DNA of 64,000 nt from Candidatus Homeothermus arabinoxylanisolvens (GCA_001689405.1 LUJO01000052.1:62001-126000); one strand, 5' to 3'; positions 26,532 through 35,621 are shown, counted from the first letter of the stretch. Notes: generated by a model not told the origin, from the letters alone. Numbers and translations: made by a program.

Positions 26532-28775
26532 ATGAAAAAACAACTGCTATCACTCATTCTAACGGCAGCATGCTTTACGGCAGGGTCCGCGTCAGCTCCC
26601 GCGTATCTCGACGAGACACGTCCAATCGACGAGCGCATAGAGGATGCGTTGTCAAGAATGACATTAGAGGAAAAAGTAGCCGTACTGCACGCGCAGTCCA
26701 AGTTTTCATCGGCCGGAGTGCCGCGTCTGGGCATACCCGAGGTATGGACGACCGACGGCCCCCACGGCATACGTGCGGAAGTATTCTGGGACGAGTGGGA
26801 TCAAGCCGGATGGACCAACGACTCCTGCATAGCGTTTCCCGCACTCACATGTCTTGCCGCGACATGGAATCCTGAAATAAGCTCTCTTTACGGAAAAAGC
26901 ATAGGCGAAGAGGCCCGTTACAGGAAAAAAGACATACTTCTCGGACCCGGAGTAAACATATGCCGCACTCCGCTCAACGGGCGCAATTTCGAGTATATGG
27001 GCGAAGACCCGTATCTGGCCTCGGTAATGGTGGTGCCTTATGTACAGGGAGTGCAAAGCAACGGTGTGGCCGCATGTGTGAAGCACTACGCCCTGAACAA
27101 CCACGAGACAAACCGTCACACGACCAATGTCATTGTCGACGACCGCGCGCTGTACGAGATATATCTGCCGGCATTCAAAGCCGCTGTCGACGGAGGAGCG
27201 TGGAGCATAATGGGCAGCTACAACCTGTACGACAATGAACACGGATGTCACAACAGCCGTCTGCTCAACGACATACTCAAAGGTGAGTGGGGCTTCGACG
27301 GTGTAGTCGTATCGGACTGGGGCGGCACGCATAATACGGCGGAAGCCATAACCAACGGTCTCGACATGGAGTTTGGCAGTTGGACCAACGGTCTTACCAA
27401 CGGTTCGAGCAACGCGTACGACAATTACTATCTCGCTCTGCCTTACCTGAATCTTCTGCGCGAAGGCAAAGCCGATACCGCGACGCTCGATGACAAAGTG
27501 CGCCGTGTGCTGAGACTGATGTACCGCACCGTGCTTGACCGCAACCGTCCGTTCGGGGCACTCAGAGCGGACAGCCACATAGAAGCGGCCCGTCGCATAG
27601 GCGAAGAGGGCATAGTGCTTCTTCAGAACCGGGGCGACCTGCTGCCGCTGAACCTTGAGAACAAGCCCGTCATAGCCGTCATTGGTGAAAATGCGATAAA
27701 AATGATGACCGTAGGTGGCGGAAGCTCGTCGCTCAAGGCTCAATACGAGATATCGCCGCTTGACGGCATAAAGAAACGTGTGGGCGACAACGGCCGTGTG
27801 GTCTATGCACGCGGATACGTGGGCGACGCTTCAGGCGAGTACAACGGCGTGAGCACCGGACAGGATCTCACCGACAAACGCAGTCAGGAAGAGCTTATGG
27901 CGGAAGCGGTGGAGACCGCGCGCAACGCCGATTATGTGATATTCGTAGGCGGACTTAACAAATCGGCCCATCAGGACTGCGAGGACTCCGACCGCAAGGG
28001 TCTCGAACTGCCCTACGGTCAGGACCGCCTTATATCGGCGCTCGCGGCTGTAAACAAAAACATGATTGTAGTCAACATATCGGGCAATGCGGTAGCCATG
28101 CCGTGGGTAAAGGAAGCACCCGCCATTGTTCAGGCTTGGTATCTCGGCACTGAATGTGGCAACGCGCTTGCCGCCGTACTTGCCGGCGACGTCAATCCGT
28201 CGGGCAAACTCCCGATGACATTCCCCGTGTCGCTTTCCGATGTAGGCGCACATACGGGCGGCACATATCCCGGAACCCCGCGCGGCGACGGCAGCGGCAT
28301 AATAGACTGCGAGTACAACGACGGGCTGTATGTGGGATATCGCTGGACCGACAAGAACAAGCTGAAACCGCTGTTCCCCTTCGGCCACGGACTCAGTTAC
28401 ACCCGGTTTAAATACGGCAAGCCGCAGATTGACAGCAAGACAATGACACCCGACGGCAAAGTCACCGTTACCGTACCGGTAACCAACACAGGCAACCGCG
28501 AGGGAGCGGAAGTGGTGCAACTATACATAACCGACGTGAAGTCATCGCTTCCGCGTCCGGTAAAAGAGCTGAAAGGGTTCAAAAAGATAAGCATCGCGCC
28601 GCAAGCTACCGAAAATGTGACCTTCACAATCGACAAGAGCGCGTTGAGCTACTTTGACGACAGCAGACACGCATGGGTGTGCGAACCCGGAAAATTCGAG
28701 GCGCTCATAGGAGCCTCGGCAGGCGACATACGATGCCATGCCGCATTTGAAGTCATACCCGCCGACAACCGATAA
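26532..28775 (+). CDS. GH3 beta-glucosidase
   Basis: 747-residue GH3 with signal peptide (MKKQLLSLILTAACFTAGSA), periplasmic. Domain 1 is the (beta/alpha)8 barrel with the nucleophile Asp262 in VVSDWGGTH and substrate-binding KHYALNNHE. Domain 2 is the alpha/beta sandwich with likely acid/base Glu484 (CEDSDRKGLELP). A fibronectin III-like domain forms the last ~110 residues (PVTNTGNREGAEVVQLY). It would convert imported gluco-oligosaccharides to glucose. Last gene of the PUL operon, followed by an intrinsic terminator. Confidence 0.93.
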   Translation: MKKQLLSLILTAACFTAGSASAPAYLDETRPIDERIEDALSRMTLEEKVAVLHAQSKFSSAGVPRLGIPEVWTTDGPHGIRAEVFWDEWDQAGWTNDSCIAFPALTCLAATWNPEISSLYGKSIGEEARYRKKDILLGPGVNICRTPLNGRNFEYMGEDPYLASVMVVPYVQGVQSNGVAACVKHYALNNHETNRHTTNVIVDDRALYEIYLPAFKAAVDGGAWSIMGSYNLYDNEHGCHNSRLLNDILKGEWGFDGVVVSDWGGTHNTAEAITNGLDMEFGSWTNGLTNGSSNAYDNYYLALPYLNLLREGKADTATLDDKVRRVLRLMYRTVLDRNRPFGALRADSHIEAARRIGEEGIVLLQNRGDLLPLNLENKPVIAVIGENAIKMMTVGGGSSSLKAQYEISPLDGIKKRVGDNGRVVYARGYVGDASGEYNGVSTGQDLTDKRSQEELMAEAVETARNADYVIFVGGLNKSAHQDCEDSDRKGLELPYGQDRLISALAAVNKNMIVVNISGNAVAMPWVKEAPAIVQAWYLGTECGNALAAVLAGDVNPSGKLPMTFPVSLSDVGAHTGGTYPGTPRGDGSGIIDCEYNDGLYVGYRWTDKNKLKPLFPFGHGLSYTRFKYGKPQIDSKTMTPDGKVTVTVPVTNTGNREGAEVVQLYITDVKSSLPRPVKELKGFKKISIAPQATENVTFTIDKSALSYFDDSRHAWVCEPGKFEALIGASAGDIRCHAAFEVIPADNR

Positions 28776-28804
28776 TACGATTACCAGTCAACATACATAA
28801 CCTG

Positions 28805-28838
28805 AAGGCCGCCCATGTCACGGACGGCCTTATTTTTT
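28805..28838 (+). terminator. Terminator of the PUL operon
   Basis: Stem AAGGCCGCC / GGACGGCCTT (one mismatch) followed by TATTTTTTG. Confidence 0.9.
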
Positions 28839-28893
28839 GTACAACGAACGCTCTTCAAGCTAATTTTCATCGTTTTGTCCACCTGAATTACGA

Positions 28894-28911
28894 TATGTTT
28901 GACTATATTTG
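28894..28911 (+). promoter_or_regulatory. Twin -7 boxes upstream of the GH127 gene
   Basis: TATGTTTG (28894-28901) and TATATTTG (28904-28911) lie in tandem, two bases apart, 68-85 bases before the ATG. A TTTTG sits at 28873-28877. Either box could be used; the pair implies GH127 is transcribed separately from the PUL. Confidence 0.55.
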
Positions 28912-28978
28912 CATAACGTCTTAACCTCACGAATTTTAAGCCGCGATTTATCACATATATCACAAATCTTCATACACG

Positions 28979-31387
28979 ATGAAAAAAAGTATCATAACGT
29001 TATTGCTGCCGGCCGTCGCTACAGTCGGCATCCGCGCCGCCTCGCCGGTGCAGGCCCACGGCTACCCCATCGACCCTGTGCCGTTTACCTCGGTCAAGGT
29101 ATCGGACAACTTCTGGGGACAGCGTCTGAAAGCGAGTCGCGAGGTCACCATACCCCTCGCATTCTCCAAGTGCGAGGAGACGGGACGTTATCTCAACTTC
29201 ATAAACGCAGCCCACCCGAGCGACACGATAAAGCCGGGCGGTTTTTCGTTTGACGACACCGACGTATACAAGACAATAGAGGGAGCGAGCTATCTGCTTC
29301 AGACCTACCCCGACAAACAGCTTGAAAAGTATATAGACAGCGTGCTTGTCATCGTGGCGGCCGCACAGGAGCCCGACGGATACCTGTACACAAGCCGCAC
29401 GATGAACCCGAAACACCCGCACCAATGGGCCGGGAAGCGCCGGTGGGAAAAAGTCGAGGAGCTCAGCCATGAGTTCTACAACCTCGGCCATATGATAGAG
29501 GGAGCCATAGCGCACTATCAGGCTACCGGCAAGCGCAACTTCCTCGACATAGCCATAAAGTACGCCGACTGTGTATGTCGCGAGATAGGCGACAAGCCCG
29601 GGCAGCTCGTTCTTGTACCGGGACACCAGATAGCGGAGATGGCCCTTGCGAAACTGTATCTCGTAACCGGCGACAGAAAATACCTCGACCAAGCCAAATT
29701 CTTTCTTGACAAGCGCGGACACACATCGCGCCGCGATGCCTACAGTCAGGCCCACAAACCGGTCACCGAACAGGACGAAGCCGTGGGACATGCCGTCAGG
29801 GCGGCATACATGTATGCGGGCATGGCCGACGTGGCGGCGCTTACCGGCGACTCCGCCTACATACATGCCATCGACAGGATATGGGACAACATGACGGGCA
29901 AGAAGTACTACATAACAGGAGGAATAGGCGCCACAAGCAACGGAGAGGCTTTCGGCGCCAACTACGAGCTGCCCAACATGTCGGCATACTGCGAGACATG
30001 CGCCGCCATCGGAAACGTGTATGTCAACCACCGCCTGTTTCTGCTTCACGGCGACTCGAAGTATTATGACGTGCTGGAGCGCACGCTGTACAACGGGCTT
30101 ATCTCGGGCGTGTCGCTTGACGGAGGCGGCTTCTTCTATCCCAATCCGCTTGAGTCGGCGGGCCAGCACCAGCGTCAGCCGTGGTTTGGCTGTGCGTGCT
30201 GTCCGTCCAACATATGCCGCTTCATCCCGTCGCTCCCCGGCTACATATACGCGGTCAAGGAGCGCGATGTGTATGTCAACCTGTTTATGTCAAACACCGC
30301 GCGGCTCGACGTGGCCGGCAAGCAGGTCACGCTGAGCCAGAACACCTCCTACCCGTGGAACGGCGACATAGACATAACCGTCGACCGCAACAAGGCAGGA
30401 CGCTTCACAATGATGATACGCATACCGGGCTGGGTACGCAACCGCCCCGTGCCGAGCGACCTATACAGATACACCGACGGCAAACAGCCCGAATACTCGG
30501 TCAAAGTCAACGGCGAGGCGGTCGGCTGCACATTGCGCGACGGATATGTAGGCATCGACCGCAAGTGGAAGCAGGGCGACCGCGTGGAGATACACTTCGA
30601 CATGGAGCCCCGCACAGTCAGAGCCGACAGCCGTGTCGTGGCCGACCGCGGACGCATAGCCGTGGAACGCGGCCCTATAGTATACTGCGCCGAGTGGCCT
30701 GACAACGAGTTTGACGTGCTCGCCGTGCTCGTCAACCAACATCCCGAATTCAACGTAGTCAGCGCCCCCGAAACGCTTTACGGCATAGACAAGCTCGTGA
30801 CCGACGCGCAGGTACTGGAATACCGCGCCGACGGACGCCTTGCCGCCGACGACGTGAAGCTGACCCTCATACCTTACTACGCATGGGCCCACCGCGGCCC
30901 CGGCAAGATGGCCGTATGGCTTCCGCAGGAAGTAAGCGCAGCCAATCCTGTACCGGCGCCCACACTCGCCACGAGCGGCCGCCTGAGCGCATCGCACCCG
31001 TCGCCCTCGTTAGGCGCGGTCAACGACCGTCTTATACCCGCCGACGAAAACGACCGTTCCCTGCCTTACTACCACTGGGGACCGTCGGACAGCGCCACCG
31101 GGTGGCTCATATACGAGTTTCCCGAAGCGAAGGAGGTGCGCGGCTCGACAGTGTACTGGTACGATGACGCCCCGTGGGGAGGATGCCGTGCGCCGAAAAG
31201 CTGGAGGATCCTGTACCGCGACGCCAACGGCGACTGGCGGCCTGTAAGCGGCGCCGACAGTTACGGCACGGCAAAAGGCACGGCCAATACGGTAAACTTC
31301 AGTCCGGTCAAGACTTCAGCCGTAAAGCTCGAAGCGGTCCAGCCTGACGGCAACCGGGCGGGCGTATTTGAGTGGGAACTGTTCTGA
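28979..31387 (+). CDS. GH127-type beta-L-arabinofuranosidase (DUF1680) with C-terminal accessory domain
   Basis: 802-residue secreted protein (signal peptide ending near ATVGIRA). An (alpha/alpha)6 barrel of GH127/DUF1680 type: KVSDNFWGQR, GHMIEGAIAHYQATGKRN, and the metal/catalytic set Glu339-x-Cys341 (CETC) and Cys407-Cys408 in CACCPSN, equivalent to the Zn-bound cysteine-nucleophile centre of the characterised Bifidobacterium enzyme. After a beta-sandwich, the last ~140 residues (WGPSDSATGWLIYEFPEAKEV) resemble a discoidin/F5-8C-like carbohydrate-binding domain. It releases beta-L-arabinofuranose from plant glycoproteins in known members, so it is unlikely to belong to the fungal-glucan pathway upstream. 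It has its own promoter and terminator. Confidence 0.9.
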   Translation: MKKSIITLLLPAVATVGIRAASPVQAHGYPIDPVPFTSVKVSDNFWGQRLKASREVTIPLAFSKCEETGRYLNFINAAHPSDTIKPGGFSFDDTDVYKTIEGASYLLQTYPDKQLEKYIDSVLVIVAAAQEPDGYLYTSRTMNPKHPHQWAGKRRWEKVEELSHEFYNLGHMIEGAIAHYQATGKRNFLDIAIKYADCVCREIGDKPGQLVLVPGHQIAEMALAKLYLVTGDRKYLDQAKFFLDKRGHTSRRDAYSQAHKPVTEQDEAVGHAVRAAYMYAGMADVAALTGDSAYIHAIDRIWDNMTGKKYYITGGIGATSNGEAFGANYELPNMSAYCETCAAIGNVYVNHRLFLLHGDSKYYDVLERTLYNGLISGVSLDGGGFFYPNPLESAGQHQRQPWFGCACCPSNICRFIPSLPGYIYAVKERDVYVNLFMSNTARLDVAGKQVTLSQNTSYPWNGDIDITVDRNKAGRFTMMIRIPGWVRNRPVPSDLYRYTDGKQPEYSVKVNGEAVGCTLRDGYVGIDRKWKQGDRVEIHFDMEPRTVRADSRVVADRGRIAVERGPIVYCAEWPDNEFDVLAVLVNQHPEFNVVSAPETLYGIDKLVTDAQVLEYRADGRLAADDVKLTLIPYYAWAHRGPGKMAVWLPQEVSAANPVPAPTLATSGRLSASHPSPSLGAVNDRLIPADENDRSLPYYHWGPSDSATGWLIYEFPEAKEVRGSTVYWYDDAPWGGCRAPKSWRILYRDANGDWRPVSGADSYGTAKGTANTVNFSPVKTSAVKLEAVQPDGNRAGVFEWELF

Positions 31388-31432
31388 CATCATTACCCTA
31401 ACGGGCAGAATAATTGTCACATAATACCCATA

Positions 31433-31466
31433 AACCTCACATGATTTTTGTCGTGTGAGGTTTTTT
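31433..31466 (+). terminator. Terminator of the GH127 gene
   Basis: AACCTCAC / GTGAGGTT stem extended by imperfect pairs, with a T-rich loop and ending in TTTTTT. Confidence 0.92.
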
Positions 31467-31499
31467 ACTTAATTTTATGCTCTAATTTTCAAGCTTGTC

Positions 31500-32207
31500 A
31501 TGAAAAAAGTATCATTCTCAATCTTGGGCCTCCTGTTTGCACTATGCGTCTACGCCCACTGTCCTGCGAAAGTATCAATTCTCGGTGACTCATACTCTAC
31601 ATTTCAGAACCATGTCGTGCCCGACACAAACTACGTGTGGTATTTTGCCGACGCCAACGAACCCGAACGCACCGACGTGGCTACCGTAGATGATACTTGG
31701 TGGATGCGCTTCATAGCCCGCAACGGCCTGCAGCTCGAGCGAAACAATTCATTTTCAGGAGCTACGGTGTGCAATCGCGGATATGAGGGTGCCGACTACA
31801 GCGACCGCGCGTTCATAAGACGCATGGACAACCTCGGCAATCCGGATCTCATACTGGTATTCGGAGCCACCAACGACTGCTGGGCCAAAGTGCCCCTCGG
31901 GAAGAAAGGGTCCGACGACCTGTACACATTCATTCCGGCCATGGACAAGATGCTCCGCGAGCTTCCGACGCTTTATCCCGACGCCCGCATAGTGTTCATG
32001 CTCAACGACGAGATACAGGGCGACATGCGCAAGGCCATCACAGAGCTGTGCGCTGACAACAACATCGAGTGCCTCCTTCTAAGCGGCATATCGAAGCGTC
32101 AGGGTCATCCCGACAAAGCAGGCATGCAGCAGATAAGCGACCAGCTTACCGACTTTCTGCACTCCGGCCGCTGCAGCCGCCACTGCCACAAACACAGCAA
32201 CAACTAA
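31500..32207 (+). CDS. SGNH/GDSL-type hydrolase, secreted
   Basis: 235-residue esterase/lipase-like protein with signal peptide (MKKVSFSILGLLFALCVYA). SGNH blocks are present: block I GDSYS with Ser31, block III FGATND, and block V HPDKAGM with the catalytic Asp/His. The Trp-rich WWMRFIARNGLQ segment is common to Bacteroides SGNH proteins that deacetylate glycans, but the substrate is unknown. The C-terminus ends in a His/Arg/Cys-rich tail. The barrel protein follows 21 bases later on the same strand. Confidence 0.85.
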   Translation: MKKVSFSILGLLFALCVYAHCPAKVSILGDSYSTFQNHVVPDTNYVWYFADANEPERTDVATVDDTWWMRFIARNGLQLERNNSFSGATVCNRGYEGADYSDRAFIRRMDNLGNPDLILVFGATNDCWAKVPLGKKGSDDLYTFIPAMDKMLRELPTLYPDARIVFMLNDEIQGDMRKAITELCADNNIECLLLSGISKRQGHPDKAGMQQISDQLTDFLHSGRCSRHCHKHSNN

Positions 32208-32228
32208 AAATCATATATTGCCCGTATT

Positions 32229-32972
32229 ATGAAAAAGACTCTTTTAATCATGGCGGCGCTCATAGCCATATGCACAGGCGCGTCGCAGGCTCAGTCGATA
32301 GTGATGTTTGACAAAGGACGTCCGTCCAAGATCATACAGATAGGCGTGCGCGCCGGTTTCAACACATCCAATCTCGCCACCAACTACGACAAGGCCTTCC
32401 CCGACATAACGTGGAACCATACCCAATGGCGTCAAGGCCTGACGCTGGGAGCAGTCGTGGATATAAATCTACGCAACTTCTTCTCCATACAGTCGGGACT
32501 GTTCTACAAATCGCGAGGTAACGACTTCCACTACCTCGTCAACGACAACGAAAGCCTTGTGGCACTTGACGGCAAGTGGCGCGGCAATTATTTCGAGATA
32601 CCGCTGCTGGCCTCGCTGCGCCTCGGCGTATTTGAGCTCGCGCAACTGCAGGTCGACCTCGGTCCGTACTTCGCGACAGGCTTCGGCGGCAAGGTAAAAT
32701 ACGATGTATTCGAGACCGACACCGAGGATCCGTTGAAACCGGAGATTTCGCACAAAAGCGTCAAAGCCGACTATTTCGGCGACAAAGGCATGGTGCAGCG
32801 TTACGACTGGGGTATAAAGACCGGCGTAGGTCTGCTTCTGCTACAGCACTACTACCTCGGCGTACACTTCAACTACAGCTGCCGCAACGTGCTCAAGGAG
32901 CTTGACGGCGCGGTAAAACGCCCCAACGGTCACAACAAGGCATGGACTTTCACGCTCGGATATAACTTCTAA
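32229..32972 (+). CDS. PorT-family outer-membrane beta-barrel protein
   Basis: 247 residues with a signal peptide (MKKTLLIMAALIAICTGASQAQ) and alternating amphipathic strands: IIQIGVRAGFNTSNLA, FFSIQSGLFYKSRG, FEIPLLASLRLG, and a C-terminal TFTLGYNF typical of a last beta-strand. It matches the 'porin family/PorT' barrels (8-10 strands) abundant in Bacteroidota. No channel or receptor function can be read. Two-gene unit with the SGNH hydrolase, then a terminator. Confidence 0.85.
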   Translation: MKKTLLIMAALIAICTGASQAQSIVMFDKGRPSKIIQIGVRAGFNTSNLATNYDKAFPDITWNHTQWRQGLTLGAVVDINLRNFFSIQSGLFYKSRGNDFHYLVNDNESLVALDGKWRGNYFEIPLLASLRLGVFELAQLQVDLGPYFATGFGGKVKYDVFETDTEDPLKPEISHKSVKADYFGDKGMVQRYDWGIKTGVGLLLLQHYYLGVHFNYSCRNVLKELDGAVKRPNGHNKAWTFTLGYNF

Positions 32973-32995
32973 GCCAACCCTGTCCTTCATACGAC

Positions 32996-33030
32996 AAAGC
33001 CCCGCGGTCGACCGACGGGGCTTTATAATT
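32996..33030. terminator. Terminator after the beta-barrel gene
   Basis: AAAGCCCCG / CGGGGCTTT stem with inner CGG/CCG pairs, followed by TATAATTTTAT. Confidence 0.9.
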
Positions 33031-33034
33031 TTAT

Positions 33035-33088
33035 GGGTCATTAGCAAAACCCGGTTGAAATGTTAAAGTATAACGGATTGGCAGGGGC
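33035..33088. repeat. Dispersed 54-bp repeat, copy 2
   Basis: Matches the segment at 15942-15995 at 47 of 54 bases without gaps. Its first part forms the left arm of the inverted repeat listed next. Confidence 0.75.
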
Positions 33089-33133
33089 GCCGGCATCAAA
33101 CCGCCGCGATTAACATTTCAATCGGGTTTGGCT
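33043..33133. repeat. 91-bp element with 24-bp inverted ends, overlapping the M16 peptidase stop
   Basis: The arm 33043-33066 and the arm 33110-33133 are inverted copies matching at 22 of 24 bases, around a 43-base GC-rich centre. The right arm contains the last five codons and the stop of the minus-strand M16 peptidase (stop 33118-33120). Because the left part also occurs alone at 15.9 kb, the structure looks like a small mobile or MITE-like element rather than a plain terminator. Confidence 0.65.
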
Positions 33134-34359
33134 ACCGGTCGGTAGACCAGAGTCGATGAATTAGCTTCGGTGATATAGGTCGAGGCGGCATCGACCACGG
33201 CATCGACAGTCACACGCCGTTGTCGCGGCACGACATCATTTATGTCCTCGCCCCGCGCCTCACACTGCGCGAGAGCCGATGCAAGATTGGCATATCCGAG
33301 AGTGCCGAACATGTGACTCGCCTCAAAGCGGTTGAGCACACGCTCCAGCTCACGGACCGACGGCGGCGACGATACAAGCGACAAGGCGGAGTCCGTGAGA
33401 GCCTTCTCGGCTTCCTCCACACTCACCCCGTCGCGCAGATGCGCGCTGAGGAGTATGAGCCCCGGATCGCTCGTGCCGGTAATCGAGGCGTCGGCTTTGG
33501 AGAAGAGAGTCGTCGCCATAAGCAGGTCGCGGTAAAAGCGTGACGAATAACCGGCCGACAGCAGGTCGGTTATCGTATCGCACACAGGATAGGCCTTGTC
33601 GTCATATCCCGGCATATGGTATGCCTTATAGATCACAGTCTGCGGCACACGTCCGTATACGGTGGCCCTGCGCGGCTCGGTCTGGACAGGCTCCTGCGGG
33701 TAAACATGCGGGGCAATCTGCCGCGCGGGAATCGGGCCAAACCACTTCTGCGCCAGTTCACGCGTACGCTCAAGCGATATGTTTCCGGTTACGGCAAGCA
33801 CCGCATTGTTCGGCGCATAATGACGGTAGAAAAAGTGGCGCACGTCGGCCTGACTTACTTTCTCTATGTGCGATATCTCCTTGCCTATCACAGGGTAGCG
33901 GTAAGGATGCACCTTATAGGCCAGCGCGTTAAGATGGTGGTGCAGGTCGCCGTAGGGCTGGTTAAGACACACTTGCTTGAACTCCTCGCTCACCACCTGA
34001 CGCTGCACTTCAAGCGACTTGTCATTGAATGCGAGGGCGTTCATGCGGTCGCTTTCGAGCCAGAACGCAGTCTCCGCATTGTGAGCCGGCACTATGTCGT
34101 AGAAGTTGGTAAAGTCGCAGTTGGTCCATGCGTTGTTGGTGCCTCCGGCCGCTTCGAGAGCCTTGTCAAACTCGGGTATGTTTTCCGACCCGCCAAACAT
34201 GAGGTGCTCAAACAGGTGCGCTATGCCCGTAAGGTCGGGCGACTCGTCACGACTGCCGACGTTGTACAATAAGTTTAGTGCCACCATTGCAGTGGCACTA
34301 TCCTGATTGTGTATTACCTTTAGCCCGTTTGACAGGGTGAAGCGGTTGACCGGAATCAT
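33118..34359 (-). CDS. M16 family zinc metallopeptidase
   Basis: 413-residue single-unit M16 (pitrilysin/insulinase) peptidase. The inverted zinc motif HLFEH gives His48, Glu51 and His52; the third ligand is expected in the downstream QRQVVSEEF segment. N-terminal catalytic half ~1-220, inactive C-terminal half ~221-400. No signal peptide, so cytoplasmic or moonlighting. Its ATG overlaps the stop of the cyclophilin gene by four bases (ATGA), so the two are translationally coupled. Its last residues (AKPD) are encoded within the inverted-repeat element. Confidence 0.93.
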   Translation of the reverse strand: MIPVNRFTLSNGLKVIHNQDSATAMVALNLLYNVGSRDESPDLTGIAHLFEHLMFGGSENIPEFDKALEAAGGTNNAWTNCDFTNFYDIVPAHNAETAFWLESDRMNALAFNDKSLEVQRQVVSEEFKQVCLNQPYGDLHHHLNALAYKVHPYRYPVIGKEISHIEKVSQADVRHFFYRHYAPNNAVLAVTGNISLERTRELAQKWFGPIPARQIAPHVYPQEPVQTEPRRATVYGRVPQTVIYKAYHMPGYDDKAYPVCDTITDLLSAGYSSRFYRDLLMATTLFSKADASITGTSDPGLILLSAHLRDGVSVEEAEKALTDSALSLVSSPPSVRELERVLNRFEASHMFGTLGYANLASALAQCEARGEDINDVVPRQRRVTVDAVVDAASTYITEANSSTLVYRPVAKPD

Positions 34360-35237
34360 TTCTCGACAGTCATCTTTATTATTTTCACATCCTCTTTCGG
34401 ACGGTCGCCGGGAAGTGTGGGTGTCTTTTCGATTTTTTCAACCACGTCCATGCCTTCGATGACCTCGCCAAACACCGTGTACTGCCCGTCAAGATGCGGA
34501 GTACCGCCCACGGTCGAGTATGCCTCGCGCTGCTCGGGAGTGAGTTTTGCCGGGTTCTTGGCCACTTCAGCCTCTGTAAGAGCTATCAGCTCCTCCTGAA
34601 GTGCCTGAAGTCCGGCCTGATCGCGGTTGCGGCGGAGCTGCATTATGGAGTCGCGGCGCTCCGATGCGAGACGGTTGAATACATCCTGCTGCTGCATCAT
34701 GATCATCTGCTTCTCCATCTGCGCAAGCTGCGCTTCATTGTAAGCCTTGCCGGTGACGATATAGAACTGCGAGCCCGACGACTTGCGCTCGGGATTCACA
34801 TTGTCGCCCTGACGCGCGGCGGCCAGAGCGCCGCGTTTATGGAAGTGCTTGGGATATACAAACTCGGCGTCAATCGTATAGCCCGGGCCGCCGCTGCCAA
34901 GCTGCTTGCCTGCAGGGGCTCCCTTCGAGTCAGGATCGCCGGCCTGTACCATAAACTCGTTTATCACACGGTGAAACAGAGTGCCGTCATAGTAGCCCTC
35001 GTTGACCAGTTTCACGAAGTTGTCGCGATGCTTCGGGGTGTCACCAAAAAGCAGCACCTTTATATCGCCCATTGTCGTCGATATGTCAACGACCACATCA
35101 TTTTTGTTTATTTCCGTCATTTTGGTTTCGTTTTCAGTTTCTGCGGTTTCGGTAGCTGCGGCCGATTTTGTTTCGGTGCAGGATGCCAATTTGATGCTTA
35201 ACGCGACAATCAGCAATAATGTTTTCAATCTTGACAT
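34356..35237 (-). CDS. Cyclophilin-type peptidyl-prolyl isomerase lipoprotein
   Basis: 293-residue lipoprotein (lipobox LASC, Cys20) with a Thr/Glu/Ala-rich linker (~21-45). The cyclophilin fold starts VVVDISTTMGDIKVLLFGDTP, with FHRVINEFMVQAGDP (catalytic Arg) and SSGSQFYIV. A charged helical insertion of ~75 residues (~160-235, Gln/Met-rich) sits before the final GQYTVFGEVIEGMDVVEKI. It helps periplasmic protein folding. Last in line before the coupled M16 peptidase; a small conserved gene precedes it by 12 bases. Confidence 0.93.
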   Translation of the reverse strand: MSRLKTLLLIVALSIKLASCTETKSAAATETAETENETKMTEINKNDVVVDISTTMGDIKVLLFGDTPKHRDNFVKLVNEGYYDGTLFHRVINEFMVQAGDPDSKGAPAGKQLGSGGPGYTIDAEFVYPKHFHKRGALAAARQGDNVNPERKSSGSQFYIVTGKAYNEAQLAQMEKQMIMMQQQDVFNRLASERRDSIMQLRRNRDQAGLQALQEELIALTEAEVAKNPAKLTPEQREAYSTVGGTPHLDGQYTVFGEVIEGMDVVEKIEKTPTLPGDRPKEDVKIIKMTVEK

Positions 35238-35249
35238 GACAGGGTTCTG

Positions 35250-35621
35250 TTATATACCGGTCGGATACATACGTTTATATATTCGGCGGAAGTTATCGTC
35301 GGTAGCACTTAGCTCATCCTTATGCTCCTCGTAGTCATTGCCCCACAAGGTCAGCAGATCGCCTATGTAGCGGCGTTCGCGGTCCTTTACAATAGCAGCG
35401 CCGATAAGACGCGATATGGCGTCATGATACTTTGTCTTGTCGATGGCATACAGATAACGCGCCGCGCTCACCGTAAACTGCCCGTTCAGGTCGACAGCTA
35501 TCATGTTGTCGACCAGCTCGTCGATGACATCATCGATCGAGTCAATATGATTGGCTATATACTCATAAGTAAGAAGCCCGTCGGTATCCTCACCTAAAAG
35601 CCGTTTTATATCCTCGTTCAT
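35250..35621 (-). CDS. Conserved hypothetical protein
   Basis: 123-residue acidic protein beginning MNEDIKRLLGEDTDGLLTYE. Helical, no signal or membrane segment, and no domain I recognise; RYIGDLLTLWGNDYEEHKDE near the C-terminus is its most distinctive segment. ATG 35621 is preferred over an upstream in-frame start at 35678 because a -7 box lies at 35647-35654, just 26 bases before it. It is first in an apparent operon with the cyclophilin and M16 genes and is driven by the tandem promoter repeat. Confidence 0.7.
   Translation of the reverse strand: MNEDIKRLLGEDTDGLLTYEYIANHIDSIDDVIDELVDNMIAVDLNGQFTVSAARYLYAIDKTKYHDAISRLIGAAIVKDRERRYIGDLLTLWGNDYEEHKDELSATDDNFRRIYKRMYPTGI

Noticed and set aside
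26706..27743. 345-codon minus-strand frame
   Set aside because: Antisense shadow of the GH3 gene with low-complexity His/Val/Tyr-rich composition.
29000..30169. 389-codon minus-strand frame
   Set aside because: Antisense shadow of the GH127 gene.
32229..32972. Outer-membrane barrel as a target or immunity protein for the MACPF
   Set aside because: It is five genes and several kilobases away, on a different transcript, of normal composition, and PorT-type barrels are common; no sequence link supports it.
33043..33133. Simple intrinsic terminator for the M16 peptidase
   Set aside because: The stem includes the peptidase stop codon, has a 43-base loop and recurs partly at an unrelated locus, so a repeat element fits better, though it may also act in termination.
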